From positions 265,331-329,330 of the forward strand of contig NZ_LAQL01000007.1 in NCBI RefSeq assembly GCF_001026905.1: a stretch of DNA of 64,000 nt, read 5' to 3'. The position numbers and the translations under genes are program-made. Below are positions 19,973-28,624 of the stretch, piece by piece (position 1 is the first letter of the stretch; each line of letters starts with the position of its first letter). The DNA is from Kiloniella spongiae. Lineage in GTDB: Bacteria > Pseudomonadota > Alphaproteobacteria > Kiloniellales > Kiloniellaceae. Under the pieces are notes generated by a model, which had not been told where the DNA came from, ran no database searches, and saw only the letters and a program-made list of their open reading frames with translations.

Positions 19973-20962
19973 ATGACAAAATCTCACGCTGAAATTTATG
20001 CGCCTGAATATGGCCCATCACACTTTTCCAATCATTGCCCCATGGCTTCGCTCGCGTTGAAGATGTTGGGTGGGAGTGAACAACAGCTGCAGGATTTCAA
20101 ATCTGGAACTCTAAAAAATCTGGAACGTAATTCTCCAGAACGAACCGTTGTTGAAGTCACAAATGATAATTTTGAAGCCTTACTCGGCAAGCGAGAGAAT
20201 TATCTTGGTTATTTTACTTATTTCAAAAAGCATGCTGAGATCGGAAAACCGCTGCCAAAGCTGGATCTTCTTGCCAAGGGAGTGTCCGCGAGTGCCTTTC
20301 ATGCTCTGATTCGTACAGCCTATGGAATTGATGCTGAGGATGTGTCCGAGGTCGCAGCTGGGCTGGCTTACTGGGCTGATTCTCATCTCGTTGTTATTCC
20401 AGATGGTCCCATAGAGGGTTCTCTCTCTGATGATGCTATCGAAGATTTTGGGGCAGAAATACTCGCAAAAAAATTGGTTGGGGAACTGGAACCATTACCT
20501 AGTAATGAAGCTATATTCGGTCAGATGCGGATCAACGCAGAGGACAAATTAAGACAGTCCTACGTTCTACGTGCTTTAAATGTCACGGATCTATCTTTGG
20601 ATCAGTTGAGGCAGCTGAGTTTAACAATCTTTCTTAATACGAATAACTTTACTGCTTTGCATACGGTGACGGCTTCGTATGCTGCGAGAGTTGTTTTGCC
20701 GTATATAGATGATCAGGCAACATTTTTACGGCAGCTTTGTTCTGGGGTAATTGCAGCGACTTTGACAATCCCGAATGATGATTTTATCTCCAATGGATGT
20801 TCTGATAAATACGAAAGACTTACGGTCGAAGCATTAAAGAAACGAGGAGTTTCGGCAACGGATAGTCACGACATTAAGTTTGTATATAGCTGTTTGGAAG
20901 AATACGACTTTTACGGAGACGCACGATATCTGGATGCTGCGTCTCGTTGGCTTATGCAATAA
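19973..20962 (+). CDS. Questin oxidase-like protein
   Basis: A 329-residue soluble protein. It matches the questin oxidase-like family by pattern: an early SNHCPMASLALKMLGGS segment (the family's conserved His near the start), then SASAFHALIRTAYGID, AAGLAYWADSH, and a late FTALHTVTASYAARVVLPY. The founding fungal enzyme performs a Baeyer-Villiger-type ring cleavage of the anthraquinone questin; bacterial members have no settled role. It stands 44 bp after the YihY gene and ends in a bidirectional-looking terminator. Family assignment is from memory of motif pattern, not a search. Confidence 0.65.
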   Translation: MTKSHAEIYAPEYGPSHFSNHCPMASLALKMLGGSEQQLQDFKSGTLKNLERNSPERTVVEVTNDNFEALLGKRENYLGYFTYFKKHAEIGKPLPKLDLLAKGVSASAFHALIRTAYGIDAEDVSEVAAGLAYWADSHLVVIPDGPIEGSLSDDAIEDFGAEILAKKLVGELEPLPSNEAIFGQMRINAEDKLRQSYVLRALNVTDLSLDQLRQLSLTIFLNTNNFTALHTVTASYAARVVLPYIDDQATFLRQLCSGVIAATLTIPNDDFISNGCSDKYERLTVEALKKRGVSATDSHDIKFVYSCLEEYDFYGDARYLDAASRWLMQ

Positions 20963-20965
20963 ACA

Positions 20966-20991
20966 AAAGGCATCACGTTTGTGATGCCTTT
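20966..20991. terminator. Hairpin terminator between convergent genes
   Basis: Perfect arms AAAGGCATCAC (20966-20976) and GTGATGCCTTT (20981-20991) with a GTTT loop. It serves the questin oxidase-like gene and may also serve the leftward cbpM-like gene. Confidence 0.75.
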
Positions 20992-21023
20992 ACGTAATTT
21001 ATCAGACACGTTGCTGTTTAGAT

Positions 21024-21347
21024 CTACAGGCCTTGATTTCGAATAATGTCTTCCAGATCCTGACGCGCATCAGCGGGCAGTTCCTGAATAGCCGAAGCCA
21101 GCGCACCAAGCAGCTTTCGCAAGTTATAAACCTGATCCATGCTGCGAAGAATGACAGGCATGGACTCATAGTTTGCACCAATTTCGTGAATGAGCTCACG
21201 TAGGAGCTTTACGCGCAGTTCATCATCGTCTGTAAAAATGAGCGTGCCGTCTTCCTGAGTTGGCATAACCCAGTTACTTTCGATCCAGTTGGATAGTTCT
21301 GAACCACTGACGTCCTGATCAATGACGATTTCATCAAAGGTTTTCAT
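21024..21347 (-). CDS. Small CbpM-like chaperone modulator (tentative)
   Basis: A 107-residue protein from ATG 21347 directly downstream of a cbpA-like DnaJ gene. The sequence runs from an N-terminal region with SELSNWIESNWVMP, resembling the MerR-like helix of CbpM, to DDDELRVKLLRELIHEIGANYESMPVILRSMDQVYNLR (split across the helix). CbpM binds the J domain of CbpA and restrains it. The gene order cbpA-cbpM matches E. coli. An upstream TTG at 21368 is possible. The identification rests on context plus the pattern of an N-terminal recognition motif and a C-terminal helical half. Confidence 0.65.
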   Translation of the reverse strand: MKTFDEIVIDQDVSGSELSNWIESNWVMPTQEDGTLIFTDDDELRVKLLRELIHEIGANYESMPVILRSMDQVYNLRKLLGALASAIQELPADARQDLEDIIRNQGL

Positions 21348-21463
21348 GCTTTTGAGGTCCTTATCCAAAGCTGCAGAGTTTAGTGTCGTGAATGTTTTAA
21401 TATCAGCGGCACTATGTAGGCGTTACACGCTTTTAATGCAAGCTTGCGTATTCGGTACGCTGG

Positions 21464-22438
21464 CTAATCAAAAATGCCTGTGTCTTTACGCGGATCATAA
21501 CTTTTTGACTTGGACCAAGTGCGTAAAAAGTCCCGAAGCTCTTTGTCAGTTTCATTTGGCAGGGTAATCAAAAGACGGATTAGCTGATCGCCACGGTTAT
21601 GCCCTTTGATGTCATCAACGCCCTTACCCTTTAATCGTAAAGTCGTACCCGTATTTGAATCTGCCGGGACTTTTACTTTAACTTTGCCTGTTACTGTCGG
21701 GACGGTGAGGGTCGTTCCTTCTACCGCTTCCATAAGGGTAATTGGAACATCGAGATGAACATCGTAACCCTTTCGGGTGAACATGGGATGAGCTTCGATT
21801 TTAACTTCAATCAATGCGTCGCCGTTTGGTGCGCCGCCTTTACCAGGTAAGCCCTGATTCTTCAGACGTAGAACCTGTTTGTTATCCGTTCCCGGCGGAA
21901 TGGTTACATTAAGTGTTTTGCCATCAGCAAGATTAATGCGTTTTTTTGCGCCCGCAGCAGCTTCGACAAAGTTCACAGTGCATTCGTACTTTACATCGCT
22001 GCCTTTGCGTTTGGGAACACCACCTCTGGCTCCTGCACTGGCACCACGTGGACCTTGTCTACGCCCACCGAATAAATCGGAGAAGATATCCCCAATATCC
22101 ATTTCCTGACCAAAATCAAAGCCGCCGCCACCTTGTCCTGCGGCGCCACTGCGTGGTTGTCCCTGATGCGTATAGCCGGAATGGAACGGATTTTGCTGTT
22201 GACCCGAGGCATCAATTTCGCCCCGGTCATACTGTTGTTTTTTCTTGGCATCACCAAGAATGCCGTATGCTTGAGATACCTCTTTAAACTTTTGCTCAAT
22301 AGCCTTGTCATCCGGATTAAGATCGGGATGGTATTTTTTGGCGAGCTTACGGTATGCAGATTTAATTTCCGCATCAGAAGCGGTCCTGCTGGTGCCGAGG
22401 ATTTGATAGAGGTCTTTCATTGTCGCGGATGAAACCAT
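21464..22438 (-). CDS. cbpA: DnaJ-family co-chaperone, CbpA type
   Basis: A J-domain protein of up to 324 residues that stimulates DnaK. The J domain is complete (KDLYQILGTSRTASDAEIKS, with the HPD motif in KKYHPDLNPDD). It is followed by a Gly/Phe-rich linker with IGDIFSDLFGG, and two beta-rich substrate-binding domains (TIPPGTDNKQVLRLKNQGLPG, and VKVPADSNTGTTLRLKGKG). The cysteine-rich zinc finger of DnaJ is absent, which makes it the CbpA/DjlA-like class. ATG 22438 and ATG 22420 are both possible starts; neither has a strong ribosome site. The cbpM-like gene follows. Confidence 0.9.
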   Translation of the reverse strand: MVSSATMKDLYQILGTSRTASDAEIKSAYRKLAKKYHPDLNPDDKAIEQKFKEVSQAYGILGDAKKKQQYDRGEIDASGQQQNPFHSGYTHQGQPRSGAAGQGGGGFDFGQEMDIGDIFSDLFGGRRQGPRGASAGARGGVPKRKGSDVKYECTVNFVEAAAGAKKRINLADGKTLNVTIPPGTDNKQVLRLKNQGLPGKGGAPNGDALIEVKIEAHPMFTRKGYDVHLDVPITLMEAVEGTTLTVPTVTGKVKVKVPADSNTGTTLRLKGKGVDDIKGHNRGDQLIRLLITLPNETDKELRDFLRTWSKSKSYDPRKDTGIFD

Positions 22439-22601
22439 TCAAACGTTATAAAGGTAATACATAAGCCGTGTTATACACGTTTGTGCAAAGCTAATGTAAT
22501 AAATTAAACATAAGTTTAAAAGGGGTAGAAAGAAATCGTCTCTAACTTTGGCGATTGAACCGTTTCTATAAACCGCCTGCCTTGAAAGCAAATAGACAAA
22601 A

Positions 22602-22628
22602 GCCCCGCATAAAACAGGGCCTTTGAGC
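22602..22628 (-). terminator. Likely terminator after the lipoprotein gene
   Basis: Read on the minus strand, AAAGGCCCTG and CGGGGCTTTT flank a short loop and end in T's. The stem is imperfect. It lies 27-53 bp after the lipoprotein stop. Confidence 0.5.
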
Positions 22629-22654
22629 TAGAATTTGGTTTTATTAGTGAATGC

Positions 22655-23122
22655 TTACTGGATTTCCCAGGAACCATCTTCCTGACGGCAGGCTGTGCCG
22701 TAAGCTTCTTCGGTTTTTCCACCGATAACAACTGTTTGTTGATATTCGCGGCAGTATTTACCTTCGGAAGATGTGCCGTCACGGACAGGGGTCACAGTAC
22801 CGGAATTCCCTGAATCCGGGTTGTTCCAAGCGATTGTCTGTCCAACAGGAGCTGCTTGAGCCTGATTGTAGGCTGTATCTGCTTTGCGCTTGTCTTCATC
22901 ATCCATATAGCGGCCAACCTCACTTCCCAAGAAGCCACCGACAACAGCACCAGCTGCCGCAGCGACGATCTGGCCAGAGCCTTTACCAAATTGAGCACCG
23001 AGAAGACCCCCGGCGATAGCGCCACCCAGTCCACCGACTGTTTGTTTTACGCCACGATCATTTGAACAGGCTGTCGTCGACAAGGCTATCAATAGGACTG
23101 CTATACTTGCTTTGACTTTCAT
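22655..23122 (-). CDS. Glycine-zipper surface lipoprotein (17 kDa antigen-like)
   Basis: A 155-residue predicted outer-membrane lipoprotein. A short signal (MKVKASIAVLLIALSTTAC) ends in the lipobox LSTTAC with the modified cysteine at residue 19. A glycine-zipper segment follows, GGLGGAIAGGLLGAQFGKGS and AAAGAVVGGFLGSEVGRYMDD, then a soluble domain with paired cysteines (YCREYQQTVVIGGKTEEAYGTAC, shown in part) and GSWEI at the end. This layout matches the rickettsial 17-kDa antigen / RT0821 type. The role is probably in envelope structure. Monocistronic, with its own terminator. Confidence 0.85.
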   Translation of the reverse strand: MKVKASIAVLLIALSTTACSNDRGVKQTVGGLGGAIAGGLLGAQFGKGSGQIVAAAAGAVVGGFLGSEVGRYMDDEDKRKADTAYNQAQAAPVGQTIAWNNPDSGNSGTVTPVRDGTSSEGKYCREYQQTVVIGGKTEEAYGTACRQEDGSWEIQ

Positions 23123-23444
23123 CGTCTTGCTCTCTTGTAGTTATTCGTCTGCATTATGAATGAAAGAACTTTCCGGTTTATGTTCGTTCTGGACATCTTG
23201 TTCTTTCACACACAGTTGCTTAAGTTTCAACATATCAGATAAAAGATAATTGAGGCACTATTATGACCCCAAAGTCTTTTCTGTGACATATCTGTGTTCG
23301 TGTTTGTGTATCATCCTGCTTATTCGCTAAGCAAGATTTCACCAAGATGTCGCACTTGAGAATGTTGTGATCTCGACCATGTTCTGATAAAGCATTCTAA
23401 TACTATTTTTGCGTATGACTGCTGGCTAAAAGGCTGTTTTTATT
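23123..23444. other. Divergent intergenic region
   Basis: A 322-bp gap between the lipoprotein gene (leftward) and pdxH (rightward). It must hold both promoters. I see no further gene, repeat or hairpin with a U-tract. Confidence 0.4.
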
Positions 23445-24068
23445 ATGATCCGCGATAATACTCCTTCTGATCCCTATGATATTTTTGATGCCTGGTTAAA
23501 AGAGGCAGAAGAAAAGGAGCCGAATGATCCTACGGCGATGAGTTTATCAACGGTCGATGAAACCGGGATGCCGTCTTCGCGTATGGTTTTGCTCAAGGAT
23601 TGGGACAGTCAGGGTTTTGTATTTTACACAAATTACGAAAGTCGAAAAGGTGAACAGCTTATTGCGCACCCCAAGGCAGCTTTGATGTTCCACTGGAAAT
23701 CTGTCCGTCGGTCCGTGCGTATCGAAGGGCTTGTGGAGCAAGTGACGTCTGAAGAAGCTGACGAGTACTTTGCAAGCCGTCCCAAGCAAAGCCAAATTGG
23801 TGCTTGGGCCAGTGATCAATCTCGCCCGCTTGAAGGGCGTTTTGAGCTCGAGAAAAGAGTAGCAAAGTACGCCGCAAAGTATGGTCTTGGCAAAGTGCCC
23901 CGTCCACCACATTGGTCAGGTTTCCGTGTGCGTCCGCTACGTATTGAGTTTTGGCAGGATGGTCCTTTTCGATTGCATGATCGACTGGTTTATTCGGCTA
24001 ACGATGTAAAACCGGGGGACGATGTCAAGCAAAGTGGGCAGTGGAATACCGAACGGCTGTTCCCTTAG
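23445..24068 (+). CDS. pdxH: Pyridoxamine 5'-phosphate oxidase
   Basis: FMN enzyme that oxidises pyridoxine or pyridoxamine 5'-phosphate to PLP. At 207 residues it is typical. Recognised are [63 protein letters not shown], the [18 protein letters not shown] signature and the terminal WNTERLFP (usually ending RL.P). All FMN/PLP contacts of the family look intact. The cation-efflux gene follows after 22 bp. Confidence 0.96.
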   Translation: MIRDNTPSDPYDIFDAWLKEAEEKEPNDPTAMSLSTVDETGMPSSRMVLLKDWDSQGFVFYTNYESRKGEQLIAHPKAALMFHWKSVRRSVRIEGLVEQVTSEEADEYFASRPKQSQIGAWASDQSRPLEGRFELEKRVAKYAAKYGLGKVPRPPHWSGFRVRPLRIEFWQDGPFRLHDRLVYSANDVKPGDDVKQSGQWNTERLFP

Positions 24069-24090
24069 GTCGGAATAGTGAACTCATTCC

Positions 24091-25068
24091 ATGGTTAATA
24101 ATGCCCAAAAGATGAAAATGCAAAACCACAGGCAACGAACCGCACAATTAATGCAGCGAGCTGGCTATGCTGCTGTTGCGGCGGCCTTGATTTTGATTGC
24201 GGCAAAGTTATCTGCCTGGGCCTACACAGGATCTGTGTCTGTTCTGACAACATTGGTTGATTCTTTGTTGGATGCCGGGGCTTCACTCTTAAATCTTTTA
24301 GCGATCAGACATGCGCTGACCCCAGCAGATAATGAACATCGTTTTGGCCATGGAAAAGCCGAAGGTTTGGCGGCCTTGGCACAGGCAGCTTTTATTTTCG
24401 GTTCTGCCATTTTTTTGATGCTACAGGCAGGGGAAAGATTTTCAAATCAACATATTGTTGAGAACAGTAGCGTCGGTATTGGGGTTATGATTTTCTCTAT
24501 CCTGACGACTTTTGTTCTGACCAGATATCAGCACTATGTTGTTAAAGAAACAGGGTCAGTGGCTATTCAGGCGGATGCCTTGCACTATGTCGGTGATATG
24601 ATCGTGAATGGTGTTGTTATCTTGGCGCTGGTATTGGGGTTTTATTTTGATCTTCCCTGGATTGATCCGGTTTTTGCCTTGGCAATTTCCCTGTACATTC
24701 TTACCTATGCATGGGGTGTTTTGAAAAAGGCGCTGGATATGCTGATGGATCGGGAACTGGATGATGGGGAACGGGCAAGGATTGAAAATTTGATTCTTGC
24801 ACATGAAGAAGTTCTGGGCGTTCATGACATAAGAACCAGAATATCTGGACCTGATCTTTTTATTCAGTTTCATATGGAATTGGACGGAGCCATTAGTTTG
24901 GCACAATCCTATGATATCGCTGAAGAGGTGGATCGCGAAATTTGTCAGATATACCCCCATGCAGAGATTATTGTTTTGCAGGAACCTTACGGGATAGAAG
25001 TACAGAAGACGATACTGAAGAAAAAGAAAAGCGCCGAACCTGGCGATGAAACTGCAAATGCAGGGTGA
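24091..25068 (+). CDS. Cation diffusion facilitator, FieF type
   Basis: An inner-membrane metal-proton antiporter of 325 residues. Six hydrophobic segments are followed by a C-terminal cytoplasmic domain (VLGVHDIRTRISGPDLFIQFH). The transport-site ligands are present in two helices: DSLLD (TLVDSLLDAGAS) and HxxxD (DALHYVGDMIVN), the DxxxD/HxxxD pattern of FieF/YiiP. A further FGHGKAEGLAAL motif lies between. Metals usually moved are zinc, iron, cadmium or manganese. It begins 22 bp after pdxH and probably shares its message. Confidence 0.9.
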   Translation: MVNNAQKMKMQNHRQRTAQLMQRAGYAAVAAALILIAAKLSAWAYTGSVSVLTTLVDSLLDAGASLLNLLAIRHALTPADNEHRFGHGKAEGLAALAQAAFIFGSAIFLMLQAGERFSNQHIVENSSVGIGVMIFSILTTFVLTRYQHYVVKETGSVAIQADALHYVGDMIVNGVVILALVLGFYFDLPWIDPVFALAISLYILTYAWGVLKKALDMLMDRELDDGERARIENLILAHEEVLGVHDIRTRISGPDLFIQFHMELDGAISLAQSYDIAEEVDREICQIYPHAEIIVLQEPYGIEVQKTILKKKKSAEPGDETANAG

Positions 25069-25084
25069 AGGAAAATTGGACGTT

Positions 25085-25858
25085 ATGAATAATAATTCCA
25101 ACAACAATGCCGAAGATAACGCTACTGACCGTAAAACCTTGATTTTAACAGGCGCTAGCCGGGGAATTGGTCACGCAACAGTTCAGTATTTCAGTCAGAG
25201 AAACTGGAAAGTTATTACCTGTTCCCGTGAAGACGTACCCGAACACTGTAAGCGAGATCCAAACTGGGCTGATCATATTGTTACCGATTTGAATGACACG
25301 GCTAGCACGCAGAGTTTTATTGATCGCGCAAACGAAGTTCTTGATGGTGAACCTATTCATGCTCTGGTCAATAATGCAGCGGTTTCACCTAAAACGTCTT
25401 ACAAAGAGCGTTTAGGTTGTCTCAATGGTGATGTTGATACCTGGCGAGAAGTTTTTGAACTGAATTTCTTTGCGCCTCTGATGCTTTGTCGCGGGTTTGC
25501 CTCTGCTTTGGGCAAAGGGGAAGGGGCTGTGGTTAATATTACCTCGATTGCCGGTCATGGCGTTCATCCCTTTGCCGGGTCAGCATATTCAACGTCAAAA
25601 TCGGCGCTTTCTGCGCTTACGCGAGAGCTTGCTGTCGAATTTGCCCAGTTCGGAGTGAGGGTGAATGCGGTCGCACCGGGAGAAATTGAAACGGCAATGA
25701 TCGGTGAAGAATACGAAGCTTTGATCCCGAGAATTCCGATGAACAGAATGGGCGAGCCGACGGAAGTTGCTTCTGCTGTTTATCAACTTTGCACACCAAA
25801 TTTTGGTTATGTCACGGGAACCGAAATTTTCGTCACAGGCGGACAGCATCTATTTTAG
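25085..25858 (+). CDS. Short-chain dehydrogenase/reductase
   Basis: A classical SDR of 257 residues. It shows the cofactor motif TGASRGIG, NNAA, the catalytic Ser in NITSIAG and the YxxxK pair in AYSTSKSAL, followed by the NAVAPGEIETAM stretch. The substrate is unknown. The N-terminus has an Asn-rich leader (MNNNSNNN). ATG 25085 begins 16 bp after the cation-efflux stop; an in-frame start inside the preceding gene at 25046 is possible but unlikely. Confidence 0.85.
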   Translation: MNNNSNNNAEDNATDRKTLILTGASRGIGHATVQYFSQRNWKVITCSREDVPEHCKRDPNWADHIVTDLNDTASTQSFIDRANEVLDGEPIHALVNNAAVSPKTSYKERLGCLNGDVDTWREVFELNFFAPLMLCRGFASALGKGEGAVVNITSIAGHGVHPFAGSAYSTSKSALSALTRELAVEFAQFGVRVNAVAPGEIETAMIGEEYEALIPRIPMNRMGEPTEVASAVYQLCTPNFGYVTGTEIFVTGGQHLF

Positions 25859-25912
25859 TTTCTGTGTTTCTAATGCTTTTTATGAGAGCTAACTTTCAAG
25901 AGGATTAAGGCA

Positions 25913-26713
25913 ATACGGACTTATTTAGGCAAGCTTTATAAAGAGTTCGCTTTTGTTGTTTTTCTTATGCTGGGAATAGCATTTGGTGTTTCGTCTGCCT
26001 TGGCTGAAAAGGTGAATATTGCTGTTGCTGCCAATTTTACCGCTACGGCAAAGAAGCTCGCACAGGATTTTAAAAAAACCACAGGCCATGATGCTGTTCT
26101 TTCCTTTGGCTCTACAGGCAAGCTTTATGCCCAAATTCTAAATGGGGCACCTTTTGATGTGTTTCTGTCCGCAGATCGCGAGCGTCCGCGTAAATTGGAA
26201 GAAGAAGGGCGCAGTGTTTTAACTTCCCGCTTTACCTATGCTTATGGGCAGATCGCTTTGTGGTCGCGAGATGATAAATTTTTCAACGGCAATAAATTGA
26301 GTAATGAAGACGTTGTAAAACTGGTGATGGGGAACAGAGTAACCCGGTTTGCTGTTGCCAACCCCAAAACGGCACCTTACGGTCTTGCTGCTGAACAGTA
26401 CCTTAAGAAGCTCGGGGTTTATAGCCATCTTCAAGGGAAGACTGTTTATGGCGAGAATATCGCACAAACCTATCAGTTTGCGTACACAGGTAATGCTGAG
26501 TTAGCAGTCGTTGCCTACGCACAGATTTTGGGTAACTCACTTGGCCAGCATTGGCTTATTTCGCAACAAGATTATGCGCCATTGGGACAAGATGCAGTTC
26601 TTTTAAAAAGAGGGCAGTCTAGTGAAGCAGCTCTGGCTTTCATGAATTACCTGCAAAGTAGAGATGCGGCTGTTATCATTAAAAAATTCGGGTACACTCT
26701 TGAGCCACGGTAA
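25913..26713 (+). CDS. modA: Molybdate ABC transporter substrate-binding protein
   Basis: Periplasmic molybdate-binding protein. The mature part begins EKVNIAVAANFTATAKKLA and has the ModA hallmarks FGSTGKLYAQI, GAPFDVFLSAD, ANPKTAPYG and ENIAQTYQFAYTGNAELA. The first ATG (25967) gives only MLGIAFGVSSALA as signal, with no positive charge. The frame is open upstream from 25886 and encodes RTYLGKLYKEFAFVVFL, which would complete a normal signal peptide, but contains no ATG, GTG or TTG. The start used here is therefore the ATA at 25913, 9 nt after AAGAGG; an ATT at 25904 is also possible. If only standard starts are accepted the CDS is 25967-26713. First gene of modABC. Confidence 0.75.
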   Translation: MRTYLGKLYKEFAFVVFLMLGIAFGVSSALAEKVNIAVAANFTATAKKLAQDFKKTTGHDAVLSFGSTGKLYAQILNGAPFDVFLSADRERPRKLEEEGRSVLTSRFTYAYGQIALWSRDDKFFNGNKLSNEDVVKLVMGNRVTRFAVANPKTAPYGLAAEQYLKKLGVYSHLQGKTVYGENIAQTYQFAYTGNAELAVVAYAQILGNSLGQHWLISQQDYAPLGQDAVLLKRGQSSEAALAFMNYLQSRDAAVIIKKFGYTLEPR

Positions 26714-26756
26714 AACCTAACAACGCCAAAGAAGCCTTTCTGGGGGAGTTTTATAT

Positions 26757-27422
26757 ATGTGGGATCCTATTTGGATCACTGTAAAGCTGGCTTTTATCAC
26801 AACAGTTATTTTGCTGGTGTTGGGAACCCCTGTCGGGTGGTGGTTGGCGCGGTCCAAGGCATGGTGGAAAGAAGCCGTTGCGGCGATTGTTGCTTTGCCG
26901 ATTGTATTGCCGCCGACGGTGATGGGTTTTTATCTATTGATTGCTCTTGGTCCGGATAGCCCGATCGGACAAATCACGACAGAAGTATTTGGCAGGGCTT
27001 TGCCCTTTACCTTTGCTGGGCTGGTTGTCGGGTCTGTTATCTATTCCATGCCTTTTGTTATACAGCCAATCCGCAATGCTTTCGAAGCAATTGGAGATCG
27101 ACCGTTGGAAGTTGCCGCGACTTTACGAGCATCGCGTTTGGATAGTTTTTTCTCTGTCGCACTGCCAATGGCACGGCCAGGCTTATTAACAGGTGCTGTT
27201 CTTGGCTTTGCCCATACGGTAGGTGAGTTCGGGGTCATTTTGATGATCGGCGGGAATATACCGGGCGAAACGAAAGTACTTTCAGTTGCAATCTATGATC
27301 ATGTCGAAGCCTTGGAATGGGGGCAGGCGCATATTCTGTCAGCCGGACTTCTTGTGTTTTCGTTCCTTGTTATCTTGAGCATGATGGTGTTTGAGAAAAG
27401 ACTGGGGCGCCGATTGCGATGA
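26757..27422 (+). CDS. modB: Molybdate ABC transporter permease
   Basis: Inner-membrane channel subunit of the molybdate importer, 221 residues with about five membrane segments. The permease signature is intact: the EAA-type loop [20 protein letters not shown]. The typical ModB segments [14 protein letters not shown] and [20 protein letters not shown] are also present. The ATG follows GGGGGAG, and the last four bases overlap the modC start (ATGA). Confidence 0.95.
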   Translation: MWDPIWITVKLAFITTVILLVLGTPVGWWLARSKAWWKEAVAAIVALPIVLPPTVMGFYLLIALGPDSPIGQITTEVFGRALPFTFAGLVVGSVIYSMPFVIQPIRNAFEAIGDRPLEVAATLRASRLDSFFSVALPMARPGLLTGAVLGFAHTVGEFGVILMIGGNIPGETKVLSVAIYDHVEALEWGQAHILSAGLLVFSFLVILSMMVFEKRLGRRLR

Positions 27423-28528
27423 AGAATACGCAGAGTAAAGAAATTATCGCGAAGTTTTCTGGTTCGCTGGACCAGTTTGATCTTTCCGTTGATGTCACGT
27501 TACCTGCGCGCGGCGTAACTGCGCTCTTTGGTCGTTCGGGCTGCGGGAAAACAACCGTCCTTCGTTGCTTGGCAGGATTATCTCGGGTGGATAGGGGATA
27601 TCTGTCTGTGAAAGGAAAGGTTTGGCAGGATGGTAATTATTTCCTGCCTACACCCAAAAGACCTGTCGGGTTTGTTTTTCAGGAAGCAAGTTTATTCCCG
27701 CATCTTTCGGTAGATGAAAATCTGACTTTTGGGCAAAGGCGGGCTGGGGATCGGGCAAACATCATTTCCAGAGATGATCTTGTTGAACTGTTGGGGCTTG
27801 GAGCTCTGATGAACCGTTCGACACATCACTTATCTGGCGGAGAGCGTCAACGTGTTGCGATTGGCAGGGCGTTATTATCTGGGCCAGAATTGTTATTGAT
27901 GGACGAGCCTTTGGCGGCGCTGGACAGACTCAGTAAGAATGAAATCATTCCTTATCTCGACCGTTTATTCAAGACACTTGATATCCCCATGATATTTGTC
28001 AGTCATGATACAGAAGAAGTTGAACGGTTGGCTGATCATATGGTCATTATGGATCGAGGGAAGATTGTTTCAAATGGACTGTTAAGCGATGTTCTCTCGG
28101 ATCCAGCCTTGTTTATTGCTGAAGGCCCGAAAACCTCTTCTGTAATAGAGGTCGAAGTCGTGTCCTTTTCAGAGGTTGATAAAATTACGGAAGTTCGTGT
28201 TGAGGGGGGGAGACTTCAAATTCCCGGGCAATTAAGCGACGTTGGCAGTAAGCAGCGGATATCTATCGCGGCCAATGATGTCAGTCTGGCAAAGGAACAG
28301 CCATCAGAAACGACTATTTTAAATGTCTTGCCTGCACGTATTCTGGATATTCATTTGCTGGATGGTGCGCGATGTAATCTGCTTTTGTCCATCGGTCACC
28401 AGAACGAGGACGGGGCAAGATTCTTGGCGCGTATTACCCAGAGATCACTACGTAAGTTTGATTTTGCAATTGGTCACAATATCTATGCACAGGTTAAATC
28501 TGTTTCGATGGTTGGTGCCAAAATCTGA
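27419..28528 (+). CDS. modC: Molybdate ABC transporter ATP-binding protein
   Basis: ATPase of the molybdate importer, 369 residues. The nucleotide-binding domain has Walker [10 protein letters not shown] (38-46), the Q loop ([14 protein letters not shown]), signature LSGGERQR, Walker [13 protein letters not shown] and the switch histidine in FVSHDTEE. The C-terminal ~120 residues form a Mop/TOBE-type molybdate-sensing domain ([20 protein letters not shown] and following), typical of ModC. Overlaps modB by four bases. Together the three genes form a full transporter; no modE regulator is next to them. Confidence 0.95.
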   Translation: MKNTQSKEIIAKFSGSLDQFDLSVDVTLPARGVTALFGRSGCGKTTVLRCLAGLSRVDRGYLSVKGKVWQDGNYFLPTPKRPVGFVFQEASLFPHLSVDENLTFGQRRAGDRANIISRDDLVELLGLGALMNRSTHHLSGGERQRVAIGRALLSGPELLLMDEPLAALDRLSKNEIIPYLDRLFKTLDIPMIFVSHDTEEVERLADHMVIMDRGKIVSNGLLSDVLSDPALFIAEGPKTSSVIEVEVVSFSEVDKITEVRVEGGRLQIPGQLSDVGSKQRISIAANDVSLAKEQPSETTILNVLPARILDIHLLDGARCNLLLSIGHQNEDGARFLARITQRSLRKFDFAIGHNIYAQVKSVSMVGAKI

Positions 28529-28575
28529 AAGCTTACCTAGATTTGAATTTAAAATATTAATTAGGGCAAAAAAAA

Positions 28576-28603
28576 TAGGTAGCCTTCCAAAGAAAGCTAC
28601 CTA
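28576..28603. terminator. Bidirectional terminator between modC and a chemoreceptor gene
   Basis: Perfect arms TAGGTAGC (28576-28583) and GCTACCTA (28596-28603) with a 12-nt loop. Runs of A precede the left arm and follow the right one, so the hairpin carries a U-tract best when read leftward and a shorter one rightward. It separates the convergent modC and mcp genes. Confidence 0.75.
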
Positions 28604-28624
28604 AAAAAGATTTATGTCAAAATT

